64,000 bases of DNA from contig NC_085881.1 in assembly GCF_035222275.1 (NCBI RefSeq), positions 2,108,001 through 2,172,000 of the forward strand, written 5' to 3'. The position numbers and the translations under genes are program-made. The notes under the pieces were generated by a model. It saw only the letters and a program-made list of their open reading frames with translations, was not told the DNA's origin and ran no database searches. Origin of the DNA: Podospora bellae-mahoneyi. Lineage: Eukaryota; Ascomycota; Sordariomycetes; Sordariales; Podosporaceae. Below are positions 13,101 to 26,064 of the stretch, piece by piece. The first letter of the stretch is position 1, and each line of letters begins with the position of its first letter.

Positions 13101-15048
13101 TCTTCCGTGGAGTCGACACTGAGCTAATGTGAGGCAGAGCCAATCACCCGCCCACAAACGCTCCAGCCGAGATGCCATGCACGGCTTGTACCTACCTTTC
13201 CATGCATCTCTCTGAGCGTTCTTCGGCCTCGTGCTGCTTGCTCTCGGTCTTGGGGCGCTCTGATGTTCACTGAACTGTGGAGCGGTTGCGTGTGTCCCTG
13301 CACTGTACAGTGGGACAGACAGTCTAGGAGGTCAGGATTGCTATCAAGAGGACACGAGGGCGGCCATGTACCCAGCGGTGCCTGCTCGTAACCCATGGTA
13401 GAGCAACCGTGTCTCGTCTCCCTTGAGCATCGGATGTTTGCATCGGTGTCATTGGTCCAGTAGACTCCCTCTCGCCTACAGACAACTGCGGTATGCTCTG
13501 GTACTCTGACCATGCCCAGGTCCCTGCACTATATGAGATGTGTATGCCTGTGTCTTCACGACCGCCCTATGACGGACCCATGGCACCTCTCCACAGCCTG
13601 GTCAACTTCTTCTTTTCTTCTCTCAACGGCCTTACTTGCAGCACCGACGACGTTGGTCTTGGCACGAGCGTTTTCCTGTCCGTTTTGGCCTGCTTTCAAG
13701 TGCCAGCAACTGTCCCCCTGTTGGTTCCATCAACTTCCTGGCACGGCATTAGCCATTCAGCCGAGATCTTATGGGCCAGCTGCCACGATAGAGTTCCGTC
13801 ACTCGCATCAACCCTTGCCTGGCCAGAAAAGGTGAGGGCAGAAGAATGGTGTGGCTCAGCTCTTCCCCCATCCTCTAGAAAGCGAATATCACAATACCGG
13901 TGGCCATAGCTTGGGGGTTTCGTCTAATCGAAGGCCCATCCAGTGCCCACCCCAGACAACACACAGGGCCCCCAGTAGACTTAGCCGTTAAAGCTACCGT
14001 CCTCTGTCAGGTACCAGGTACCCCGATCTCTCCCCAGCCCTCTCCTGCCACTGTTGCGGTAGGCCGTGCAGCCCCTGTCCTGTATTTGAATGCGGCCTCG
14101 ACATTTCTCCGTGAGGAGTGAGCCCTCCGCCGGTATTAATCCTAGCTCTGTCCTACCCTGGGGCCAAGGTGCTGAGGAACCGTCTTAATACCACCAAGGA
14201 CAACCCACAAGAGCTTCATAGCTCCCGCCCTATCCCATTCCACGGGATCATCCAACTGCAGACGGGTCCCCGCCGAGCATCCTCCTGGCCAACCTTGATT
14301 TTATACAAGATATGTTCCTGCCTTTGGGTCCCTGGTAGCCAAGGAAACCTCTCCCCTTTCCCCTTCTTCCCCTTTGCCAACCACGACAGCCTCTCCATCA
14401 CCCAAGGCGACAACCACGGTTCGCCAGACCTCAGCTTGGACAGCGTTCGTGTAGATCAGTTGGTTAATACCCGAGCCCCGTGGTTTTCTGTCCTCGCCAG
14501 CACACACACGGCGGCTCCCTCTGATCTTTCTTTTCACTGGTGGGCCTGGTCTCCTGGTACGACGCATCTGCACATCAACCCCAAAGAAAAATCGCGCTCG
14601 AACCGCCACCGCACATTTTGCCTTCCTCAGTGCACTCATCCTGTTTGATCATCGAAACCATCCGGACCCAACTCTCGCTCATATTCGCATCGCCTGGGAA
14701 CTTTCAGTCTTTGGATGCCAGGATCTGCCGGGCAACGATCACCTCGACCGAATCCAGGACAGAGGAGGTAGCGGATCCGCCTACCTGGCGCTGTGGATGG
14801 TGATGTGTGCTCGGGATTCTGATATACTCGTTCTGCGCAGGCCGGCAACGACTCTCGCTTGATTCCATCCAGACCGCCTCTCCATACCGACCACTGGCCC
14901 CTGAGCCCAGCCAGGAACCCCTATCTTCTTCAACGTCGGTCGACAATCCATCCCAATGCTTGTTACCAGGCAAAGCGCTCCGGAGCAGAGTTCTTGGTCC
15001 ATTGGCAAATTTGAAACGGCTTTTCACAAGTCCGCGGAAAGCCTACGT

Positions 15049-17254
15049 ATGTCGAACAGCTACGACGCGGTGACGCAGTCAGACTGGCAGGGTCAGTACT
15101 CGTTTCTGCCGCCAGGAGACAACAACATCTTCTCTCAGTCATATGAACATGTGACGGGTTCAGCGGACCATGCGGATTCGCAAGCGCAGCCGCGGAGTGT
15201 GGCTGCGCCAAGCAACGCCTTAGACATCGAGGCGCCAAAGCGTGAGAGCCCTCCATTGGGACACCACCGCTTAGATCCTCTTGGTCTACGACAGCCAAAG
15301 CAGCCATCGCCAATTCCAGAGCAGCCTGGAAATCAAGGGGAACAATATGCGCAAAAAGCAACTGAGTCGGCACACGAGGAGCCGTTGGCATCGACCGAGA
15401 CCCCCGGCATGTCCTTGGGCTCCAACCCCCTGAGTTCAGTATCATCCACGGGTCAGGGGCCTGAAGTAGGCCCGGGTCAACCAGGGAACGAGAGCCAGAC
15501 GGTCATCAAGGAAGAGGATGAGGAGGTGCTGGAGGACGAGGAGATGATAGAAGGGGACGTAGATGGTGATGCTCAGCCACAACCTCAGACTGCGGCTGAG
15601 AGGACCGCCCAGCGACGCAAGATGAAGCGCTTCAGGTAAGAATCAGGGAATCTTTCATGGGGAAAATGGGGGTCTGACCGATGTTCACAGACTTACGCAC
15701 CAGCAAACCCGATTTCTGATGAGTGAGTTTGCGAAGCAACCACACCCAGATGCAGCTCACCGCGAACGTTTGTCTCGCGAAATTCCGGGACTGAGTCCAC
15801 GCCAGGTACAAGTGTGGTTTCAAAACAGGTCGGTCTTCCCTTGACAAGCCATTCGGCTCTAACCATTGCTGATATCCTGCTAGACGCGCCAAAATAAAAC
15901 GTTTGACGGCGGACGATCGTGAACGTATGATCAAAATGAGAGCTGTCCCCGAGGACTTTGACAACTTGGGCGCTCTCCACTCCCCATACGGTGCAGTTCA
16001 TGGACTGGGAGCCCCTATGGCGTCTCCTGTTGACCTTGGAGGATCGTCGTACGACCATATGATGCGCCCGCTAATGGTGGATGTTCGGCGATCTGATGGA
16101 GATGAGCACCTCTCACCCACCGGTTTGAGCCCTGCCTTTGGTAGCATAGGCTTCAACCCTTCGAACTCGCTCAGTTCGCCCGACATACTTTCTCCATTAT
16201 CGCCAACATCGACCGATCGCTACGGCTACTCGAATCATATGTCGTCGGGACCTTTGAGTGGTGGGCCAAGAACATCGAATCCATTTGCACGACAGCCAAG
16301 CATCGACAGCAGCATGCAGATGCATAGTCATCATTCGAGACAACAAATACGGCCTCTGCAGCCACTTCACCTCCGAGATACCATGACGCGATCACGCTCC
16401 GACTCGTTACAGTCGCCTCTACGATCCAGCATGTCCTGGAAGGGCGATTCTCTTGATTACACTACTTACCACGGCGGGAATCCATCTCCTCAGTTAGGTG
16501 GTCGGCCACACGGGTTGTATCAGCAAGATCAGGTTGGCGGATCATCTGGGAGCGGGCTAGGGGGCTATGATTCGAGCAGCTACTCTGGTAAGCCGCGGGG
16601 GCACTGCAGTTGAATCTCGGTCTGAAAGCCACAATGCTAACCCAAAGCACAGGCTCTACTGTACAATCCCCAACTCACATGAACTACCCGAATTACCAAT
16701 CCTCTAGCCTTCAACAAAGCCAACAGCGTGGGTCACGTCTGCGAGCCGCCTCGGCCTCATTACCACTTGGCCTCGATCTTCGAACCCAGTACCGGTCCTC
16801 TGTCGGGTCCGGCAGCATGCAATCAGCGACTCATTCTCCAGGTCCACGCACGACATCAACCTCACAATTAGGGGGCGTGTCCTCTAGTTATACCGCGAGT
16901 TTTCCTTCGGCCCCTCTTACCGCCCCTGTTGACTTCTCTTTGCCTCGCACGCCCGGATACCGGTCAACAGGAGGTGATTATTCGATGCCACAAATGAGCG
17001 CCCCGATCGCGCCACCAAACGACTTTTCCCAGGCCTTCCAAGCGAGCATGAGCAATTCGAGCTCGAGGACACCAATAAGGGATTCTTTTGGGGGTGGTCA
17101 CGGACCTCTGGGCTTGGGACAGCAGAGCCAAAGCTCAGTCGATCGCAACGATGACTACTCGCAAGATCCGCTCGGCATGAAGCGCAAGCGAAGCTTTACG
17201 GCGGCCACATCTTCTGCGAACTCGGGGCCGAGTGTGTATGGAGCAACGTCATGA
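15049..17254 (+). CDS. Homeobox transcription factor
   Basis: This gene encodes a nuclear DNA-binding regulator of 676 residues in exons 15049-15635, 15691-15828, 15884-16587 and 16653-17254. The homeodomain spans about residues 187-248. It carries a basic arm (QRRKMKRFR), helix 1 (LTHQQTRFLMSEFAKQP), helix 2 (AAHRERLSREIPG) and recognition helix SPRQVQVWFQNRRAKIKR. W238, F239, Q240, N241 and R243 are the invariant core, and Q240 is the specificity residue (position 50). Intron 1 splits the end of the arm and intron 2 splits the codon of R242 in helix 3. An acidic patch (residues 154-173, KEEDEEVLEDEE) precedes the domain. The long C-terminus is Ser/Gly/Pro/Gln-rich and ends near a basic stretch (MKRKRSF). 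It is related to the fungal developmental homeobox regulators of Podospora, Neurospora and Magnaporthe (pah, kal/bek and HTF1 types), but I cannot assign the orthologue. An in-frame ATG at 14956 exists; I chose 15049 because the 31 extra codons look noncoding. Confidence 0.88.
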
Positions 17255-19799
17255 AAGAGAGCATCATTTTGGGCTACCATTTCCAAAGCACACAATATTT
17301 CTCTCACGTCGAAATGTACAAAACCGATACAAGAACTACTGTTACACCACCCCTCCCCCCCCCCCACCCAATATCTAGGAGCGGCTTCTTTTTTATTTTC
17401 CTTTGGCTCGGTAGCTTTCTTTTTTTGTTTTTGTCTTTATTTGGCTCGGCGGCCTGTCTAGCTTCTTCTCCAACGAAAACACGAATGAGAAATACCCACC
17501 ACGATTGGCTATTTTGGAACTATCTACTATGATGACACGGCGGGGAACGATTTGCTATACGTTTTTTGGGTACGCACGCTTGAAGCGATGGGTGGCAGGC
17601 AATAGTCCGCATTCTACAACGAACGGGTCCGATTGTCTACAATACAATACCATTTTTCCATTTTTTTTTTTTTTTGATGATGACAATGTATGGAAAAAGG
17701 CGGACTCATTGGGCGAAGGAGGTGGTTGTATTTTTTTCTCTTGGGGGGTGGGGCGATGGGGCCAGGTATTGGAAAATATCAGAAAACAGATGTTTGGAAA
17801 GCAACTTTTTGCACATTGGAGCGCATTTTAGGGGGTTGTTTTTATAAGGTATGGTACGCATTGTGTCTTTGTGTGTGTGTGCCTAGTCTATTTGCTGTTT
17901 TGGCGTTGGGTTGGTAAGGGGAAGAAGAAAGGGGTAAGGTTAGGGTACGGAGAGGGACGTTGAACTCGCAAAAGGCTTCCTAAAAGGAAGCGGGTTGGGG
18001 TGGTTCAAGGGATGATGGATGTTTTTTCATGGTGTATATAACACATTGGATAGACAATGAAAACACAAACCCTACACAAATAAGCTTTTTTTGCCCACTT
18101 ATTCAAATCTAGACGCAACACAGAACGACAGACAACAAGATGGAGGGCACCTCGGATCTCAGGGGAAATTCAGACCATCCTATCCCCATTCCCAGACCTC
18201 AACCAAAGCTCTTTTCCTCCTAGGTAGGGGGTAATAGATAAAAAACAACTGGATAACCATAAGGAAGATGGACCTCCGAGATAGAGCATCACAGCGTTAC
18301 GTTGACTAGGCAGAGGACTACACACGGGCTGGGATGGGGATCTGAAACTTGCAAACTGAATGGACAGGACTGGACAACACACGGCATCTTTGGCGGGAGG
18401 CGGAATACGGGATGGCCGTCCGATCGGGCGGGTTAGGTTGGTGGTGGTGGTGGTGCCCCTTTTTTTTTTTGACGGCAGAGATGTGGGCCGTTTGTTACTT
18501 TTCCTCACATACATACCAACCGAATAGCAAGTCTACTGCTTACTACACCGAAGCTAAGCTGAGTTGGGGTTTTAGCCAGAATCTTTCTCGTCGGTTTGCA
18601 CTAGAGAGATGGGCTAGTGAGGGGGGAAACGTTGCGCTCCAAGGACGGAAGATGCCATGCCATGGGCTGAAAAGCAAGAAAAATAACATGCCCTCCTGCC
18701 CCCTGTATCTCGTCTGTATCATGCTTGGATAGGTAGGTCGGTTCCGTTTGACAGACCGGGCGTACTACAACTGACAGGCCCGCTGACGCCCCCCACACTC
18801 ACTTTCAAACGGATTACATACACACATCTCAAGGTAGGTATGCAACCACCGAGCATCATTATGCTTATGCACCTATCTTGCATCGCGTTAATCTATCAGG
18901 ACCACCCGCTGAACGAGAAAGTGGTTTCGACAGGAGATCTTGCATGAGGTGTTCAGCAGCATCAGAGCAAAATTAAAAGCCACATGGAGTTAACTTATCA
19001 AATAAATCCGGAGAGGGCTTGCCGAGCGTGGTAACCCACCCTCCATTACATGCTTGCTCGACAGTCGGGTGAGGAACAATGTCCGTAGGTCTCCAGCCCG
19101 AGTTTCTCACCTCTCAGGTAAGAGGAAGCCTTTTGTTGGGGAGTGGCAATGTGTCTTGCGAGATGACCTCAACACACCAAAAATTTCTATATTTCTTTTC
19201 CTTGATCTCACGGCGTCTACCTAGTGGGAAACGTTGATGAGACCACAGAGGGAGGTGCGTCAAAACCAACCTAGGTAGGTAAGTGATGAGATTGCATCTC
19301 AACGAACCATTCCATCCCACCCACTGATCCCCCAATCTTGGTAAATGCACACACACTGAATTTTCTCGCTGCCAGATCATAATTGCACAATGCCATCCCC
19401 CAAAACGTTGTATCTCCTCCTGGCAGGCAGGCAGAGCTGTAATCTCGGCCGAATTCCTCGGAGCCTTGCCCTATTGTTGTGATGTAGGTGGTTCGATGCT
19501 GCTGTCCTGCTCTCAGCACGACATGTCGTCAAAAGCAACCGTCTTCCTATTTACAAGCCACAACTACCTAGCCCAGATAGGTGCGTCATTACCCACACTG
19601 AGTGAAAACGGGCCGTTATGGAACACCGAGATGAGGCCGTTGCGTTTCTTGCCTCCCCCAACCAACCAGATGTTACAAAGCCAGCCTGACGGCGTTTTGG
19701 GGGCCTTGAATTCCTGACTTGACTGTAACGGTGCATCTTGGTAGTAGTAATTACCTCATCTCCCCTCTCACTCAGGTACACGAGCGCCTCTCCCTCCAA

Positions 19800-19840
<41 letters not shown>

Positions 19841-22800
19841 CTCCAGGGTAGTACTGCAAGTAAGATCTGATATGCAATTAAGCGTGCGGAGATGCCGACG
19901 ACGACACACAAAAACAAACAGAACCAATCCCCGCTCCAGCGCAAGCCAAATGACAAGGCTTGTTCATCAAGCGGGAACGTGCTGTTACGGATATGAGAGA
20001 GATAGTAATCAAAAGGCGGGCGGAAACACACACTAACCTTGCCCTTCGGCAAACAGCGTCGCGGGAAGCCCTTCGGCGGAGGCATCTCGAAGTCTTCCCA
20101 AGTGGGAAATCCCACTCACCACGCAACTACTTGTCATCAGTGCCATCTTTTTTGCCAAAACCCGCCCACAGCCCGCCGTCGCAATGCACAAACAACATCC
20201 ATGATCATGATCCATCCATCCAGACAAAACCAGGCGGAACAAAAACATTCCCCTGTCTGTCAATTCACCAGACCGTCATGCTTGTTTCTCCACGTCTCCC
20301 ATCATCCACCTCTTCACCCAGTAGTGGTATTATCCCCTGCTTTCTCTGAAACCCCCTCCAGGTACCAAATAGTCCAACAACTCGCCCCAAAGTGAGGGGT
20401 GGTTTTTAACCTGTTGTCTGGGGTGGTCCCGGCGTCAAGGTCTGATCGGAAAATAACAGAAATTAAAAAAACGTGCCCTCCGGTTGTTTAAACTTGCGGA
20501 ATGAAACGCCGCCTACCACTTTCTGATTGGCACGGGAACATCTGCTATTCTACAACAGCAGAGTCCTGACAGCAGCAGAGAAAGGCCCAACTTTCTCAAT
20601 GACGCAAAGAGATCGTCGCTACTGCCGTGGTTTTGCTGCTACGTTAAACTCGACATCAGCACCACTACCACCACCACCCCGCACCTCGATATTTGATATA
20701 GGGAAGGGGGGATGTGATATCAATGGCGTGTGTTGGCTTAAAACCTTGGACATATCGTGCTAGAAAACCGGGATCGGGTGGGGGGAGAGCTACTTACACA
20801 CACGCTTGCAAGCTTCCCCAGATCTTTACTTCATTTCAGGCGGTTGAACCGGCTGATCTACTTTCACCGCTGTCATTGCGCCCCTAAACCCCCAGCCCAA
20901 GACTTCACAACTCCCGGAGCAGAAAAACAACATGTTGGACTGCCCATCAGGGGGCCTACCCTGCATGGTGTAACTCTCTCTCTGCCGGCTGACTTATCGC
21001 CTTGCGCACTGGCTGGGGCGCGGCGGGGGCATCTCTTCGGGGTGAGACTGCACCGATGGTGCCCACGATGCCGACCAGGAGCCTGTCGTGTTCCCCAAGC
21101 AGGCGTCCATCTGCGGGCCTGTACAGGCCGGTGCTAGCCCCCCTCCACAACGTGATGCTCGCTCTGCAAGCCAACAGACCATTCATCTGTTTGGCAGCTT
21201 CGTGTCGCCCACCCTCCAGCGAATATGGCGCCTTGGGGGCAGGTCGAGACACCAAGACATGCGAAGACCCGTCTTGGGATGGCAACTCGCGGGCGTGTGG
21301 GCGAAGTAACTCCCCGTCACATACCGTTATCGGCTTGCGGGTGTGTCTCTGTCAGTGTCCACCGGAGCTACGGGCAGAACACGGATATTTCCGCGGCTGT
21401 CTTGTCTCGTGCTTGAGAGAATACGAGGTTGCAAAGAGACAACCACGGGGTGGGATTTCGTGACGGCCATGTATCTGGGAAGAGATCCGTCCTGTCCGTT
21501 ACCCAAGAAGCAGAGAAGAGCCGTGCCACAGCATCTCTGTTCCATGTCAGCTCCCCAATCTCTCAGCACCTCAGGTCTGACTTCCTGGATGCACAAGCAG
21601 GAGGGTGGATGGGGCGCCTTGTCAGCGCGCCTCCTCGCTGCAAAGCACACGGCAGCTGTGCAGATACTTGGCGTAGAATGGACTGCCTCCGTCTGCACGG
21701 TCTTCCGAAGTGGGCAGAGCCCAGGCTGTGGGGAGTGGGATGGCATGGTTACCATGAGGAAGGGGTAGAAGGGTACCGCCCTTCACAGGTAACAGCAACG
21801 CTACCCCAACCCAAGTCGCCCGGCAGGTATGGAGGCTTTGATTCATCCGCCCCAGATGCCACGATGGCAGTTGATAACCCATTCGAGCAACAGGCTGAGC
21901 AGAAGCGACCATGCATCGGAGTCAACCCTCGCTCGAAGGGCTAGACCTGTGCCGACCTGCCCACGTCCCAAAGGCAGCCCAGATGAGCCGAACAGGTCCG
22001 GCGTAGTGCGGTGGAGCATGGCGATGTGATTCCATACCCGAATGGGGCGTCGCACCTCAAGCATCCGCAGAAGAGCGGCAGATCCTACGGCTTCCGACTG
22101 CCGAAGAGATTCTTCATGGAACAAGCTGATGCTTCTTCTTCGGAGACGTGGTGCCCCATTCCCGGTCAGCGAAATGAAAGGCCTGTTTCGCCGGTTGAAA
22201 CAAAGCCGGGATCGATTTTGATGCAGGCTGCCGTGTCAGCTCTGACCCGACAAGCCCGAGCTGTGTGGTTGCGCTTGAGTTAGGCGACGAAGAGGGCAGC
22301 AGCGAAAGCGGAAGGAGAGTGCTGATGACATCCCTCAGCCAAGTGTCACCGGCTGCGATGATACCACCCTGCGGACCCACTTCCCCGATCTCTCACCCAA
22401 CCCCTTGGCAACCGGCAGTGCACGAGCCACATCGCGGACTCGGAGAGGCCCACTGATTGCCCAAAGGGGAATGGCTCATCCACTTTTCTCCCCGCCAGAT
22501 CCAACGGCTGTCAATTTTGATGCGACGTCTGTTGACAATAGCCACCCCAGTCACCTTCCGCGTTTAACAAGATAGCCACCTACGACTCCAGCATCTTTTT
22601 TTGTCTCTATTTCAGAGACTTGGTGAACTCGTTCTGTAGCTCTTTTCTTCCTCAGCATCACGTGTTGGGCATCGTTCGAGACCGGAAGATTTCATGTATA
22701 AGAACGTTGGGAACGACGCTGTGGACTTGGTTCAGTGACACTCTGGTCGTAGCAGCCGACGTCTGGTCTGCAACGTCACCAACCTCATGGATGGTAGCGA

Positions 22801-25800
22801 CTGAAGGAGCCTGCGATTCCTGACTGGTCCCGCCGTCCGGGCCATTATCTACAACCCGAAACGGCCAGCTTCTCGTCGCCTGCTGCCCTCGCTCATCAGC
22901 TCAACAAAAGATGGACAGACAATGGAGATGATGGATGCATGCCAGGCGCAGGCGAGTATCCGGCATCTGCTGTATCCCGTTTTCGCATCCCATCCCATGC
23001 TGACGCCTTCTCCGGGCACTCGTCTTGTGCCCCTGGACCCATGACCTGGTTGAGCCTTCTGCGGTTCAGAAGCAATCTACACTTCACTCGGCTAAATTAG
23101 CTGTGCCTTGTTGGATGGAGGCGACCTGTCCGCCCCCTACAGAGAACCCGACAGCTTCGCATCTCTTGGCCCTCTACGAACTGCTGCTGCCAGCTGCCCG
23201 CCGCATCCAATCTATGTATCTCTCGGCTTTGGGACGTGCCCACCAGAGAGGCCCGGGGCCGGTTCCAAGATGGCATCACCATCACTGGACTGCCAGTACC
23301 GGGTAGATAGCCTGGCAGCGGGAGCAGAGAAAGAAGCAGGCTCAGAACGCTACATTACCAGTCAAACCTCTGGTTTCTTCCGCTGAAGCCGTCGACAGCC
23401 CGCATAGGCTCAATCCTCGCAGCGTCACCATCGAGAACAGCCAGCCCAGGCTCGGACGCTGTTAGCGGGATCAATAGTCCGTGAAAAAGGAGGGCAGGAA
23501 AAGATGTCGGCCACTCAAACTTTGTCGAGCCGTTCAATAGCGCGCGTCTGTCTGATGTGCTGTTGCGACGGCATCAGCTTTCTGGGCTTCACGGCAGATT
23601 GGTCGAGAATCTCGGTCCGCAGTTGAGCATGCTGAGAGGCCGTAACATCTCCGGGCTTAGCCAGTTGAGCTCTGGGCATTCAACACCAATAACTCCAGTC
23701 AAGCCCAGGGGGCCGGTGCAACCAGCAGGGACCAGCTTCGCGGCTTTGGTGAGCACGACTTGGCCAGCGTGACTGATTTTCCACCGCCCCCGCAAGCCTG
23801 CCTACTTGGTCGCCACTATCGCCCGTCGGTGGGCCTTTTTCTCTTTTTTCTTTTTTCCTCCTGCGTCTCCGTATCTCGAAAACGGGGAGGCCGTCAGGTT
23901 GGAGCAGGACCGGAACACGATGCCGGCACAGTGCAGAGACTTGATCTTTGTTCGCCCGGGAGGAGTGGTTCTACTGACTCAGGTGCCGTGATGAGATTAT
24001 GTCGTTCTCAAGGTTGCATTCCGGCCGGGCTGAAAGAACGGGTGGGTGGTTTGTTTGGCCATAACTTTTTGGCTCGAAGTACCAGAGACATATGGCAACT
24101 ATCAGACTTTCTGGCAGGTCCCCACTGCGTACTGGACCTGGCGAGGGGGAGGGGAGCGGGGAAGGGGGTAATCCCAATCTTTGTTGCGGTGACCAAGTTT
24201 TCCTCCTACAACCACCTGGGCTTGGGCCAAGAGGGAATGCAGCCCCCTTTATGGTTGTGATTGAGTCTTGGAGGCTCAGGCATATTCTGATCTGGCTCTC
24301 CTGGCGAGATTTGCGTTCAATCTAATAGTGGTTTCTCGTAGATGAAGGAGAAGACATTCATGAAAGCTGCTTAGTGTTTAATCAAAGGATTAATTGTCAG
24401 GCACAAATTAAAACGTGTGTTTTCCGTCTGCCTGGTTCACTGTGTATGGCCCATGGTGAAGCGGCCTGCTGGCGGGTAATGGTGCCTGCTTCCCCCCGTG
24501 TCGGACAAGCAGTTGATCTGGGTGGTGGCTTTGGCTTTGATGGAGAGAACCAAGGCCATGATATTAACGTTGATGAAAGTAATGAAGAAGTAATTCTAGA
24601 CAATGAATGTCGCCGGACGTTATACCTTTTGTGCTGTGCTGTGTTGATGTTTGGGCATATACCCGAGATTGCCTCACCGAAAGATGGAGCCGGTGTAGAC
24701 TGGATAGAGTTCTTTGCAGGCGAGCAATATCCCACAAAGAGAGCTGGAGATTGCGAGCAGCTGCTTGTTTTCATGTTATAGAAGCCTGTGTCCCTTTCAA
24801 CAAGTAAAACTTCCTTCCCAGGCTTTGAACGCCCGCTCATGTGTCTGTCAACTTCCGACCACGAACCGAACCCATCAACGACAGGCTCCCCCATCGAAAG
24901 AAACACCCGAGCTTCAACAGCCCAAATATTGACAAAGCCAGACAAACATCCATGGCAACTGCAAAGGACGAGCGAGTTCAAATACACCCTCTCCTACTGA
25001 ACTCAGACCCCGTCTCAAACTTTCCCTGCCCCTGGTCTCGAGCCAGTTTCTACGATTCCAACTCGCCTTCACGTCTCCGGCCCGTGGCACACAAAGTTCA
25101 AGAACAAAAATAGATCAAACAATACACCAAGACCGAGCGAGTCCCTTCAGTCGTTGCCTGACCCATCATCTACTTCCAGGTTGTATCCTTCCCCCCTGGC
25201 GGTTTAACGCTGCTAAATTCTACGGGCGAGCAAACGCGAAATCTTCTACCTGAATAACTACACCAGAACCGTAAAACCGTCCCGAAGCCACGAGCCGGCT
25301 AGACGGAGCAGAGCAGACCAGCACAGCATTAATCCAGCGCCTGACCGCCAACCCAAAAAAGAAACCTCTCGATTACGCCACCGACTCGAAAGACCTCGCC
25401 CCGAAGCTACCCTTCCCAACACAACACACAATGCTAGGTAGCCTTCACTGCTCAGCTGCCTGCCTGTATCGCGGGGCTTACCTGGATAGGCGGAAGACGA
25501 GCTGGACAAGAACGCAATCAACATTTGCTTTTGAGGGAAAGGTGGACACAGTAAGAGTAGGTGGGTATTTTGTGTGTGTGATCAACGGGGGCAGGCATTC
25601 TCAGGTAGGGATGATACAGACCAGACACACAATACAAAGGGCCCGGGGGGGACATGGAACAGAAAGAAAAAGAAGAAAAAAAGGCCAAGTGCTGCGAAAC
25701 ACAAAAGAGCATTCTAAAAGATTATGAAGAGGCTAGCTAACCAAGGTGATGTGATGTTCCTAGGATGGGAATCTCTAATGAAGTACAAACTTTAGCTATT

Positions 25801-26064
25801 TGGTTTCAATACTGATTGTCCAAGAGAATCAATGGAAATAAAGATCGTATTATGTGTGCCTTGTCCTAAGTGTGAACTGCCTGTCCACCATTGCCATGTC
25901 CGTCAAACTATCCCCCATCTAAGCACCTTTACATCCAGCCATTACGCACTCTAAACCCGCTCTGCTGGTGGGCTTTACTATACCTGCCTTATATCCCTCT
26001 CTCTAAACACTATCTACTGACGATTTATACACACACAAAATCACTCCAAGCCTCTCCCTACATA
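17255..26064. other. 8.8 kb gene-free stretch downstream of the homeobox gene
   Basis: The first kilobase is T-rich with long T runs and is the likely 3' UTR and downstream flank of the homeobox gene. I found no frame with a domain, coding bias or splice pattern in the rest. It holds a CA microsatellite at 19.8 kb, T runs at 17.66 and 18.46 kb, and several short AGGTAGGT-type motifs (18.73, 18.83 and 19.27 kb). A 53-codon frame at 24952-25113 was considered and left out for lack of support. The last part, up to 26064, includes the probable 3' UTR of bor1. Confidence 0.6.
19800..19836. repeat. (CA)n microsatellite
   Basis: About 17-18 uninterrupted CA units, ending in CAAACA, in the gene-free downstream flank of the homeobox gene. 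Confidence 0.9.

Larger units (their letters stand above)
4938..15048. other. 10.1 kb gene-free stretch upstream of the homeobox gene
   Basis: No open frame here carries a recognisable domain, coding-like composition or a consistent set of splice sites. The first few hundred bases are the likely 3' UTR of the dehydrogenase gene. The stretch holds microsatellites near 5.5, 6.6 and 7.1 kb and otherwise mixed sequence of moderate G+C with plentiful CpG, so it does not look like RIP-mutated transposon DNA. Roughly 11.8-15.0 kb is rich in pyrimidine runs on the plus strand and could hold the promoter and a long 5' leader of the homeobox gene. That reading is inference. Confidence 0.6.

Noticed and set aside
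14956-15048. In-frame ATG that would lengthen the homeobox protein by 31 residues
   Set aside because: The added codons look like leader sequence; kept only as an alternative start because neither ATG has a strong context.
17936-17950. GGTTAGGGT resembling telomere repeat
   Set aside because: A single copy only.
24841-25113. Open frame of up to 90 codons, 53 codons from the first ATG at 24952
   Set aside because: No domain, no supporting splice sites and a weak start context.
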